Assembly (NCBI GenBank): GCA_046483565.1
Contig: JAWOCZ010000206.1
Location: 1-20,964 of the forward strand
DNA: 20,964 bases
Source: T1Sed10-7 sp046483565
GTDB lineage: Bacteria > Actinomycetota > Nitriliruptoria > Nitriliruptorales > Nitriliruptoraceae
Direction of reading: 5' to 3'
Shown here: positions 1 through 6,447 of the stretch, piece by piece
How the letters are laid out: every line of letters starts with the position of its first letter
Numbering within the stretch: the first letter of the stretch is position 1
Made by a program: the position numbers and the translations under genes
Notes under the pieces: generated by a model
What the model was told of the DNA's origin: nothing
Database searches by the model: none
What the model saw: only the letters and a program-made list of their open reading frames with translations

Positions 1-1
1 C

Positions 2-190
2 CCCGCCACCGACAGCCCCTCGATCGACAGCCCCTCCGTCGACAGCCCCTCCGTCGACAGCCCCTCCGTCGACAGCCCCTCCGTCGACAGCCCCTCCGTC
101 GACAGCCCCTCCGTCGACAGCCCCTCCGTCGACACGCCATCCGTGACCTCGATCGACAGCCCCGATCCCGAGAGCTCCGTCAGCAGCTGA
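2..190 (+). CDS. C-terminal end of a Ser/Pro/Asp repeat protein (5' end outside window)
   Basis: An open frame enters from the left edge and stops at TGA 188-190, giving 62 visible residues. It is almost entirely a five-residue repeat DSPSV (first copy DSPSI), followed by a degenerate end rich in S, V, D and P. No start, signal peptide or anchor is visible because the 5' part lies outside the window. It sits just upstream of and convergent with the minus-strand phosphotransferase gene, the same position that the complete secreted Ser/Pro/Asp protein at 3815-4357 holds relative to the second phosphotransferase gene. I infer it is the paralogous member of the left module copy. Such tails are expected to be disordered and extracellular; no enzymatic role is suggested. 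The frame is secure because codon phase is kept through every repeat; the function is unknown. Confidence 0.7.
   Translation, partial: PATDSPSIDSPSVDSPSVDSPSVDSPSVDSPSVDSPSVDSPSVDTPSVTSIDSPDPESSVSS
11..130 (+). repeat. Tandem 15-bp repeat, 8 units
   Basis: Eight head-to-tail copies of gacagcccctccgtc run from 11 to 130. The first copy differs (ending cgatc) and the other seven are identical. A ninth, degenerate copy follows at 131-145. The period is a multiple of three, so copy number can change without frameshift; each unit encodes DSPSV. Near-identity even at third positions indicates recent expansion by slippage or unequal crossing-over. There are no spacers, so it is not a CRISPR. Confidence 0.95.
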
Positions 191-257
191 CGGACGGCGC
201 ACCGGCACGGCATCCAGCTGCCCGCGACCCTGTCGCGAGAGCTCCTGCGTTGACGCC

Positions 258-1472
258 TCACACCGTCGAGAGCAACGCAGCCGCGCGGTCGATCCGACGC
301 TCGAGCTCGAGCTGCCAGCCCGGCTCCTGGGCCCGGTACGCCCCTGTCGCCAGACCGATCCACGATCCGGCCATCGCGCGGGCGAGTGCCTGGCGGCCAC
401 ACACCTCGGCGTACGCCTCGGCGACCTCGCGTGCGTAGGCATGGACGCGGTCGGTGATCGCTGGAGCGAGATCACCGAAGGCCTCGAGGTGCGCCACGAG
501 GGTGCCGGCATCGTGCACCGTGTAGCCCTGGCCGGCACCGTCGACGTCGAGGACCCCGCTGACGGCGCCGTCGGCTCCGAGCAGCAGCTGCCCGGCGTGG
601 AGGTCCCCGTGGACACCGACGAGTGGCGCCTCGACGGCAGCGGCCTCGCGGGCCAAGCCGGCGATCTCCGTCCCCCGTTCCGGGAGGATGCCGGCCAGTA
701 GCGGCACGTGTCGCAACGGGTCGGCGAAGCGACGAGGGTCACCGGAGCCCTGGACCCCGCTGCCGGTGAAGCCCTCCGTGACCGCCAACAGCTGCTCGGG
801 ACGAGGCACGGGAGCACCCACACGCAGCGCATCTGCCAGCGTCGGACCGCCAAGTGCCTCGATCGCCACGATGCCCTGACGCTCCGCCAGGCCGACCACG
901 CCGGGGACCGGTAGGCCCGCAGCGATCAGCTGTCGGTGCCGCCGCGCGACCGACCGGGCCCGCGGTCGGGGGAGGATCTTGAGGTAGAGCACCCGTCCGG
1001 ATCGCTCCCCGTCGATCCGCACCTCGACCACGGCCCGCCGCACGGGCCGGTAGGCGCGGGTCCGCAGGCGGACCCGACCGGGTGCCGCGCCGAGCTCATC
1101 GAGCAGTTCGCGGACCCGCTTGGCAGAGGCGGCCGACGGCAACCCCGGCAGATAGGGGTCGTTCGGGAAGCGCCAGACGGCCACCTCGAGCTCGTCCGCT
1201 GACAGGACGAACGCCCCGTCGGGGAACCCACGCGTCTCGACGTGGGTGACCAGGACCACCTCGTGCCGCTGGCCGGCCACCTCGATGGTCGCGTCGTGCA
1301 GCACCGAGCGGCTACGCCCCGGCCGGTGATGGATGCTGCGGGTACGGCTCGTGATGAGGCGGGCGCCGGCGGCCTCCGCCGCCACCGACAGTGCGGAGCG
1401 CTCCTGGGCCGGGGACAGGACCACCGGCTCCTGCCGTCTCCCAGCCGCGTCCTCGGTCGTCACCTCCGACAC
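258..1472 (-). CDS. APH-fold phosphotransferase-like protein, module copy 1
   Basis: A 404-residue protein starting at GTG 1470-1472, chosen because GAGGAGG lies 5 nt upstream on the minus strand. Residues 160-167 (RVLYLKIL) look like the N-lobe strand with the ATP-binding Lys (K165). IVAIEALGG at 201-209 fits the hinge. H288-G-D290-L-H292-A-G-Q295 is the Brenner/catalytic loop with Gln in place of the usual Asn, and D309-V-D311 fits the metal-binding position. This motif set belongs to the aminoglycoside-phosphotransferase/choline-kinase superfamily. The HGDxHxGQ form also occurs in maltokinase-like proteins, but the substrate cannot be told from sequence. The first 155 or so residues are an extension I do not recognise. 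No membrane segment is seen, so it is likely cytosolic. It is divergent from the regulator/kinase operon across a shared 111-bp region. A paralogue of identical length lies at 4458-5672, with the same start codon and Shine-Dalgarno. A resistance function is not implied. Confidence 0.85.
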   Translation of the reverse strand: MSEVTTEDAAGRRQEPVVLSPAQERSALSVAAEAAGARLITSRTRSIHHRPGRSRSVLHDATIEVAGQRHEVVLVTHVETRGFPDGAFVLSADELEVAVWRFPNDPYLPGLPSAASAKRVRELLDELGAAPGRVRLRTRAYRPVRRAVVEVRIDGERSGRVLYLKILPRPRARSVARRHRQLIAAGLPVPGVVGLAERQGIVAIEALGGPTLADALRVGAPVPRPEQLLAVTEGFTGSGVQGSGDPRRFADPLRHVPLLAGILPERGTEIAGLAREAAAVEAPLVGVHGDLHAGQLLLGADGAVSGVLDVDGAGQGYTVHDAGTLVAHLEAFGDLAPAITDRVHAYAREVAEAYAEVCGRQALARAMAGSWIGLATGAYRAQEPGWQLELERRIDRAAALLSTV

Positions 1473-1518
1473 GGGTGCCTCCTCGGGGTGGAGGATGTGG
1501 TGCGTGGCTGCGTGCGTG

Positions 1519-1551
1519 CTGGGGCCGACCTGAGCCGACCCTCAGCTCCGC
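1519..1551 (+). promoter_or_regulatory. Candidate OmpR-type operator: three 11-bp direct repeats (copy 1)
   Basis: Three adjacent 11-mers, ctggggccgac, ctgagccgacc and ctcagctccgc, share CTSRG at exact 11-bp spacing. They lie in the divergent region between the phosphotransferase gene and the regulator remnant, ending 32 bp before ATG 1584. The second and third units also form an inverted repeat ctgag-N6-ctcag. The same block recurs at 5723-5755 with few changes, although the sequence between the block and the ATG has diverged. PhoB/OmpR-family regulators typically bind 11-bp direct repeats; binding here is inferred. Confidence 0.5.
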
Positions 1552-1583
1552 AATCGGCGCCCATCTGGGGCACACTCGTCCTC

Positions 1584-1724
1584 ATGAACGTACTCATCGT
1601 CCAGGAGCAGCCACGTACCGCGACCCTCGTCGGCGTCGAGGGCGACGTCGGCTACCGGCGGCACAAGCTCGGCGATGAGCGCATGGGGACGGTGCGCGGG
1701 GCCGGCGACCGGTTCGTCCCGTGA
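1584..1724 (+). pseudogene. Response regulator remnant (46 codons, internal deletion)
   Basis: ATG 1584 to TGA 1722-1724 encodes 46 residues. The first 16 match the N-terminus of the intact regulator at 5791-6447 (10 of 16 identical by eye). The last 29 match its C-terminus from V190 onward (19 of 29 identical), including the closing TVRGAG-RF of the OmpR-type winged helix. The 172 residues between are missing, and the deletion is a whole number of codons. Lost are the phosphoacceptor Asp, the Thr/Lys switch residues and nearly the whole DNA-binding domain. The acidic pair near the N-terminus has also changed (VEDEP to VQEQP). It cannot work as a response regulator. The stop still overlaps the kinase start (GTGA), so it may survive only to couple kinase translation. 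No Shine-Dalgarno is seen before the ATG. Confidence 0.85.
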
Positions 1725-3316
1725 GCTGGCGACGGGCCGAGCAGGAGCCGCGCCGGGCCACGTGGCGCCGGCTGCAGATCCGGGTGCCACTGACGGCCGT
1801 GGTCGTGCTCGCGGTCAGCCTCGCTGTGGCGGCGATACTCACCTACGGGCTGCTGCTCCAGGACGGCCGCAACGACATCGAGGCCGCCCTCGCCCGCGAA
1901 CACGAGCGCTTCGAGCGCTCTATCGCCGCGCTGCTCGCCGAGGCCGGCGAGGACGACCCGACCGCCGACGACCTGAGCGTGCTGGAGGAGGCGGTCCGCC
2001 GCTACCTCGAGCTGTACCCGGGCACGGCGTCGCACTGGACGATCGTCACCTTCGAGGACGGCCTCAGGCTGGCCGCGAGCAACGGTCCGCCTGAGCTCCA
2101 GCGACTGTTCACCGACCGCGCCCTGCCCACCGGGACGCTCAACACCCGGGAGGTGATCGACACCGGCACCGAGGCAGGGGAGATCCTGACCTCCTCCGTG
2201 CCCATCATCCTCGGCGGCGAGCAACTCGGGACATTGCAGGTCGTGGCGTCCCTGGCACCGGTGCAGCGCGACGCCCGCGAAGCGGCCTACCTCCTCGCGG
2301 TAGCGGCAGGCGCGTCCCTGCTGGTCGGTGGCGTACTGCTCGCCGCGACGCTGTGGCGGACCCTGGCTCCACTGGGCGCCCCGGCAGCTGCAGCACGCTC
2401 GACCGACCTGCGGCGCCTGGACGCGCGGGCCGAGGGGCCCGACTCGGGTGATGAGGTCGCGTTGCCGGCAGCTGCGTTCGACCGGACGCTGGATCGGCCC
2501 GCATCCACGACCAGCCAGCAGCAGGAGTTCCTCGCCAACGTCGATCACGAGCTGCGGACCCCGATCACGAGCGTTCGAGGGAACCTCGAGCTGCTGACGA
2601 AGGTCGATCGCGACGACCCGGGCGCGGTCGCCGCGACGGTGGCGATCGTCGGCGACGAGCTCGGGTGGATGGAACGGCTGGTGGAGGACCTGACGACGAT
2701 CGCACGGGTGCGCACGCCCGACTTCGTCCGACCGCGCCAGTTCGACCTCGTGTCCTGGTTCGAGGAACTCGAGCCCAGGCTCCGCGCCACCGCGAGCGGA
2801 CAGCGCATCGCGATCGTGCCGCCGCCGGCGGTGACGCTGCATGCCGACCCGGACCGCCTCAGCCAGGCGGTGCTGAACCTGACGACCAACGCCGCGATGC
2901 ACAACCCGCCGGGGACCCCGATCCGGATCCATGCGGCCCTCGACCCGGAGCATGATCGGCTGCACCTGGCGGTCGAGGACGAGGGGCACGGCATCGATCC
3001 CGGGATCATCGACGAGGTGTTCTCGCCGTTCGTCCGCGCGGGTGATGCCCACGACTCGACAGGGCTCGGGCTGGCGGTGGTGCACGCCGTGGTGACCGCA
3101 CATGGCGGTGAGGTCGGGCTGCGCTCGGACCGCACGGGGACGGCGATCACGCTGGCGCTGCCCTGGCAGGGCGGCAGCCTGGACGAGTCTGCGGTCGCCT
3201 CGGTCCACGTCCCGCCGCCGGCACCGTCGGGGACCGAGGAGGTGGCGCCGGTGACCGAGGTGCCGCGGGCCTGCGAACCGGCTGCGGAGCGTCGGCACGA
3301 GGAGGGACCACGCTGA
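1721..3316 (+). CDS. Membrane sensor histidine kinase, module copy 1
   Basis: A 531-residue kinase starting at GTG 1721, within the GTGA overlap with the regulator remnant. TM1 is about residues 22-46. An extracytoplasmic sensor spans about 48-188, and TM2 about 189-211. A HAMP-like linker follows at about 212-262, then DHp with phosphoacceptor H276 in DHELRTPIT. The HATPase_c domain has N390 (N box), a G1 box at 419-425 (EDEGHGI), F434, and a G2 box STGLGLAVVHAVV. A Pro-rich tail of about 45 residues ends the protein. It aligns without gaps to the paralogue at 6444-8027 through the HAMP and H-box; residues 101-190 are about 83% identical by hand count. Two prolines (249 and 260) replace residues in the second HAMP helix, suggesting altered or failing signal transfer. 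The catalytic residues look intact. Its adjacent regulator is gone, so it is an orphan or may act on the unit 2 regulator. Its stop overlaps the next ATG by one base. Confidence 0.9.
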   Translation: MSWRRAEQEPRRATWRRLQIRVPLTAVVVLAVSLAVAAILTYGLLLQDGRNDIEAALAREHERFERSIAALLAEAGEDDPTADDLSVLEEAVRRYLELYPGTASHWTIVTFEDGLRLAASNGPPELQRLFTDRALPTGTLNTREVIDTGTEAGEILTSSVPIILGGEQLGTLQVVASLAPVQRDAREAAYLLAVAAGASLLVGGVLLAATLWRTLAPLGAPAAAARSTDLRRLDARAEGPDSGDEVALPAAAFDRTLDRPASTTSQQQEFLANVDHELRTPITSVRGNLELLTKVDRDDPGAVAATVAIVGDELGWMERLVEDLTTIARVRTPDFVRPRQFDLVSWFEELEPRLRATASGQRIAIVPPPAVTLHADPDRLSQAVLNLTTNAAMHNPPGTPIRIHAALDPEHDRLHLAVEDEGHGIDPGIIDEVFSPFVRAGDAHDSTGLGLAVVHAVVTAHGGEVGLRSDRTGTAITLALPWQGGSLDESAVASVHVPPPAPSGTEEVAPVTEVPRACEPAAERRHEEGPR

Positions 3317-3615
3317 TGGTTGCTCCTCGCCGCTGGCAGATCGCCGGTCTCGGCACCGCCGTCGCCGGCCTCTACCTCGCCAGCCTCATGGTCGGACGTT
3401 CGCCGTCGGTGGAGGTCGAGTCGATCGACCTCGACGCGGTGACGACGTCCACGACCGAGGATCCGGCGTTCCTCCTGCCGCCCCCCAGCCCGCCCGAGAT
3501 CGTGGTCCCCCGGGTCCGGGAGGATCACCTGAGCCCCGCGCAGGATCGAAGCGATGCTCACCGGCCGGGGGGGAACACCACCAACTGGTCGCGGGGGATC
3601 ACCTCGCGGACGTAG
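3316..3615 (+). CDS. Truncated membrane-anchored small protein with a captured antisense-proB tail (copy 1)
   Basis: A 99-residue ORF starting at ATG 3316, sharing one base with the kinase stop; GGAGGG lies upstream. The N-terminus (RRW then a hydrophobic stretch at about 9-26) is a likely signal anchor or uncleaved signal. Residues 1 to about 74 match the protein at 8039-8632, including GRSPSVEVE, IDLDAV and PPEIVVP. Similarity ends just after LSP. From about residue 82 the frame reads antisense through a copy of the proB 3' end, giving the unrelated tail RPGGNTTNWSRGITSRT. The acidic tail that makes up nearly half of the intact paralogue is absent. The N-terminal part is homologous and probably still translated; the chimeric tail is an accident of rearrangement. 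It could equally be called a pseudogene. Confidence 0.65.
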   Translation: MVAPRRWQIAGLGTAVAGLYLASLMVGRSPSVEVESIDLDAVTTSTTEDPAFLLPPPSPPEIVVPRVREDHLSPAQDRSDAHRPGGNTTNWSRGITSRT

Positions 3616-3629
3616 CCGTTGCCGAGGCC
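3558..3629 (-). pseudogene. Fragment of the proB 3' end
   Basis: Read on the minus strand, this piece encodes LGNGYVREVI-P-RDQLVVFPPGR and then TGA (3558-3560). It is the last 20 or so codons of glutamate 5-kinase, with one residue differing from the intact gene (H to P). The matching DNA in the intact gene is about 8657-8725. It has no start and no kinase domain. It marks the right boundary of duplicated unit 1 and shows that the duplication endpoint lay inside proB. Confidence 0.9.
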
Positions 3630-3814
3630 GTGGTGCACTGCGACGGTGACCTGGTCCGCCTGGCAGTCGCGGGAGCTTTGAGCACCGCGTTGGCGCTCTC
3701 GGGCGACTGAGAGGCCTCTCATCGTGTTGCCACCCGGGCTTCAGGTTCTGAGGGCACCGTACGACTCGACACCGGAGGGACACCCCTCCCCCGCCACACG
3801 AGAAGGAACTCCGG
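3630..3814. other. Junction/intergenic region with an unidentified ORF tail
   Basis: Just beyond the proB fragment the plus frame continues as VVHCDGDLVRLAVAGA and a few more residues to TGA 3708-3710. I do not recognise it; it may be the tail of a truncated gene or a chance frame. From 3711 to 3814 is the leader of the Ser/Pro/Asp protein gene. It contains cttcaggttctgagg (3739-3753), a short imperfect dyad with a weak likeness to the CTGAG motif in the divergent promoters, and a Shine-Dalgarno agaagga at 3801-3807. No clear -10/-35 pair was found. Confidence 0.4.
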
Positions 3815-4357
3815 ATGCAGCACCTGACCCGCTGGCGCACCGTCACCGCCGCCGCGACCGCGACCGCCCTTGCCGCCGGCGCCTTCGGCATCGCCAACGC
3901 CGTCTCCGGCGACGTCGAGCAGCCCGCGGCGATCGAGCTGGCCGCGGAGTCCACCAGCGACGACTTGCAGGTGGTCGACGACTCCACCGCGTCACCGAAC
4001 AGCGTGGACAGCCAGGTGTCGCCGACGACGGCGAGCGCCGATGAGCCCTCAGCCATGGTCCCGCCGACACCGGCCAGTGTCGACTCCGCCGCCGAGGCCA
4101 GCCGGCCCACCAGCGATCCGGGGACGACCCGTGTGACGGTGCCGGACAGCACTGACTCAGCGCCGTCACTCGCATCCGCGGTTTCCGAGGCGTCGCCCGA
4201 CAGCCCCGAGTCAGCGGACTCCCCGGCGTCACCGGCGTCACCCGACAGCCCCCAGTCAGCGGACTCCCCAGCGTCACCCGACAGCCCTGCGTCACCGGCG
4301 TCACCCGACAGCCCTGCGTCGGTCGACTCCGCGGAGTCGGTGGACTCCGCCAGCTGA
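3815..4357 (+). CDS. Secreted Ser/Pro/Asp/Ala-rich repeat protein (module copy 2)
   Basis: A 180-residue protein starting at ATG 3815, with agaagga 7 nt upstream. Residues 1-31 form a Sec-type signal (TRWR, then an Ala/Thr-rich hydrophobic core, then a small-residue region around IANAVSG). The mature part has no Cys, few bulky residues and no recognised domain. It is dominated by S, D, A, P, T and V, ending in repeats of SPDSPAS/SPAS and finally SAESVDSAS. No LPXTG motif, lipobox or second TM segment is seen, so it is probably released or held non-covalently in the envelope. The partial gene at 2-190 is its paralogue at the same place in unit 1. It converges with the phosphotransferase gene and is separated from it by a strong hairpin. 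I infer a disordered surface or linker role; no function can be assigned. Confidence 0.75.
   Translation: MQHLTRWRTVTAAATATALAAGAFGIANAVSGDVEQPAAIELAAESTSDDLQVVDDSTASPNSVDSQVSPTTASADEPSAMVPPTPASVDSAAEASRPTSDPGTTRVTVPDSTDSAPSLASAVSEASPDSPESADSPASPASPDSPQSADSPASPDSPASPASPDSPASVDSAESVDSAS
4190..4350 (+). repeat. Degenerate in-frame Ser/Pro/Asp-coding repeats
   Basis: The unit gcgtcacccgacagccc begins at 4190 (one mismatch), 4235, 4271 and 4298. The spacings of 45, 36 and 27 bp are all multiples of nine. Between units are shorter motifs such as agtcagcggactcccc. The array encodes the SPDSPAS tail and is more degenerate than the array at 11-130, suggesting an older or slower expansion. Confidence 0.8.
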
Positions 4358-4370
4358 GTCAGGCTCCCAC

Positions 4371-4408
4371 CATCGGTGCCCCGCGACCTCGATCGCGGGG
4401 CACCGATG
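4371..4408. terminator. Bidirectional hairpin between convergent genes
   Basis: Catcggtgccccgcga (4371-4386) pairs perfectly with tcgcggggcaccgatg (4393-4408) across the 6-nt loop cctcga, a 16-bp stem. It lies 13 bp after the stop of the secreted repeat protein gene and 49 bp beyond the stop of the minus-strand phosphotransferase gene, so it can serve both. There is no clear U-tract on either strand, which is common for actinobacterial hairpin terminators. Confidence 0.8.
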
Positions 4409-4457
4409 CGTTCGGTTCCAGCCGGGCCGCAGCGGGCAACAGCCGAACGAGCCGTGC

Positions 4458-5672
4458 TCAGGACCGGTGCAGCAGCTGCGCAGCGCGATCGACCCGCTGC
4501 TCCACCTGCTCACGCCAGGAGGGTTCCTGTGCCCGGTGGGCACTGGTCGCGAGCCCGAGCCAGGCGGCTGCGGTGGCCCTGGCGAGCGGCTCGATGCCGA
4601 CCACCTCGGCGTAGGCAGCCTCGACCTCGCGGGCGTAGCCGGCGCTCACAGCACGGCTCGGTGGGTGCAGGTCTGCCGTGGCGCCGAGGTGAGCGATCAG
4701 GTTGCCCGCATCGTGGGCCTGGTAGCCCTGCCCCGCGCCATCGACATCCAGCACGCCGGTGATCGCACCATCGGGCCCGAGCAGGAGCTGCCCCGGGTGC
4801 AGGTCGCCGTGGACGCCGACCAGGGCGGCGTCGACCTCGGACGCCACACGAGCGAGCGCGGCGATCTCGTCGGCGCGGTGGGGCAACAGTTCGGACAACA
4901 GCGCGACGTGCCGGACCGGATCGGCGAAGGCCCGCGGATCCCGCGAGCCCCGGATCCCGCTGGCGGCGAAGCGTTGCGACAACTCCAGGATCGCTGCAGG
5001 CATCGGCAGCGGGGCGGTGGTCGTTAGCGTTGCGGTGAGCGTCGCCCCCCCGAGCGCCTCGATGGCGACGATCCCCTGGCGCTCGGCCGACCCGACCAAC
5101 CGGGGCACCGGCAAGCCGGCTGCATCCAAGTGGCGATGGCGCCGCGCGACCGAGCGGGCTCGCGCCAGGGGCAGGACCTTGAAGTACAGGACCCGCCCGC
5201 TGGCCGGGCCATCGACCCGGACCTCGACGACGGCACGACGGGTCGGCCGGTAGGCGCGGGTCCGCAGCCTCACCGCCCCGGGTGCCGCCCCGAGCTGGTC
5301 CAGGAGTTCGCGCACGCGGACGGGGGAGATCGCCGGGGGCAGGCCGGGCAGGTACGGATCGAAGGGGAAACGCCACACGGCGACCTGGAGGTCGTCGGCT
5401 GCCAGCACGAAGGCACCCTCCGGGTACCCACGGATGTCGACGTGGGTGACGAGCAACACCTCCGACCGCTCGCCCTCGACCTCGAGGACCGCCTCGTGCA
5501 CGACCGACCGGCTGCGCTGCGGTCGGTGATGGATGCTCCGGGTACGGCTGGTGATGAGTCGTGCTCCGGCCGCCTGTGCCGCTGCCGACAGTACGGAGCG
5601 CTCCTCGGCCGGGGACAGGACCGCCGGCTCCGGATGCTCCCCGGCCTCGCCCTGGGTCGTCGGGTCCGGCAC
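4458..5672 (-). CDS. APH-fold phosphotransferase-like protein, module copy 2
   Basis: A 404-residue paralogue of the protein at 258-1472, equal in length, with a GTG start (5670-5672) and a GAGGAGG-type Shine-Dalgarno. The N-lobe strand VLYFKVLP carries the ATP-site Lys. The catalytic loop is HGDLHPGQ and the metal-binding segment is GVLDVDGAGQGY. Strongly conserved blocks in the unassigned N-terminal extension are ARLITSRTRSIHHRP, VAVWRFP-DPYLPGLP and VRLRTRAYRP. Conservation of the extension in both copies suggests a functional domain of its own. The fold belongs to the aminoglycoside/choline/homoserine kinase superfamily, but the acceptor is unknown. It is divergent from the intact regulator-kinase operon across 118 bp and is plausibly co-regulated with it. 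No transmembrane segments are seen. Confidence 0.87.
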   Translation of the reverse strand: MPDPTTQGEAGEHPEPAVLSPAEERSVLSAAAQAAGARLITSRTRSIHHRPQRSRSVVHEAVLEVEGERSEVLLVTHVDIRGYPEGAFVLAADDLQVAVWRFPFDPYLPGLPPAISPVRVRELLDQLGAAPGAVRLRTRAYRPTRRAVVEVRVDGPASGRVLYFKVLPLARARSVARRHRHLDAAGLPVPRLVGSAERQGIVAIEALGGATLTATLTTTAPLPMPAAILELSQRFAASGIRGSRDPRAFADPVRHVALLSELLPHRADEIAALARVASEVDAALVGVHGDLHPGQLLLGPDGAITGVLDVDGAGQGYQAHDAGNLIAHLGATADLHPPSRAVSAGYAREVEAAYAEVVGIEPLARATAAAWLGLATSAHRAQEPSWREQVEQRVDRAAQLLHRS

Positions 5673-5722
5673 GGGTACCTCCTCGACAGCGGCGGAGGGT
5701 GCGGTGCGCAGGTGAAGGGGTG

Positions 5723-5755
5723 CTGAGGCCGACCTGAGCGAACCCTCAGCTGCGC
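5723..5755 (+). promoter_or_regulatory. Candidate OmpR-type operator: three 11-bp direct repeats (copy 2)
   Basis: Ctgaggccgac, ctgagcgaacc and ctcagctgcgc follow one another at exact 11-bp spacing and end 35 bp before ATG 5791. The block between the divergent genes is conserved with 1519-1551, while the stretch up to the ATG is not, apart from a shared ggcacactc. A tctagg at 5771-5776 could be a -10-like element for the operon. No Shine-Dalgarno precedes ATG 5791, so a short or absent 5' leader is possible. Autoregulation by the adjacent regulator is inferred from family habit. Confidence 0.55.
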
Positions 5756-5790
5756 CGCGACCGAGGTCGGTCTAGGGCACACTCCGCAGC

Positions 5791-6443
<653 letters not shown>

Positions 6444-6447
<4 letters not shown>

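Noticed and set aside
11..130. Possible CRISPR array
   Set aside because: Repeats are directly adjacent 15-mers with no spacers, and they are in frame with a Ser/Pro/Asp coding sequence.
258..1472. Antibiotic resistance gene
   Set aside because: The APH fold is shared by many kinases; Gln in the loop, the long N-terminal domain and the regulatory context give no support for aminoglycoside inactivation.
1652..3298. Long open frame on minus strand opposite kinase 1
   Set aside because: A GC-rich antisense shadow: Arg/Gln/His-rich with no motifs, while the plus strand encodes a colinear histidine kinase.
2545..4152. 535-codon open frame on minus strand
   Set aside because: It crosses the kinase, the small protein and the secreted protein antisense; Ser/Arg-rich composition without domains.
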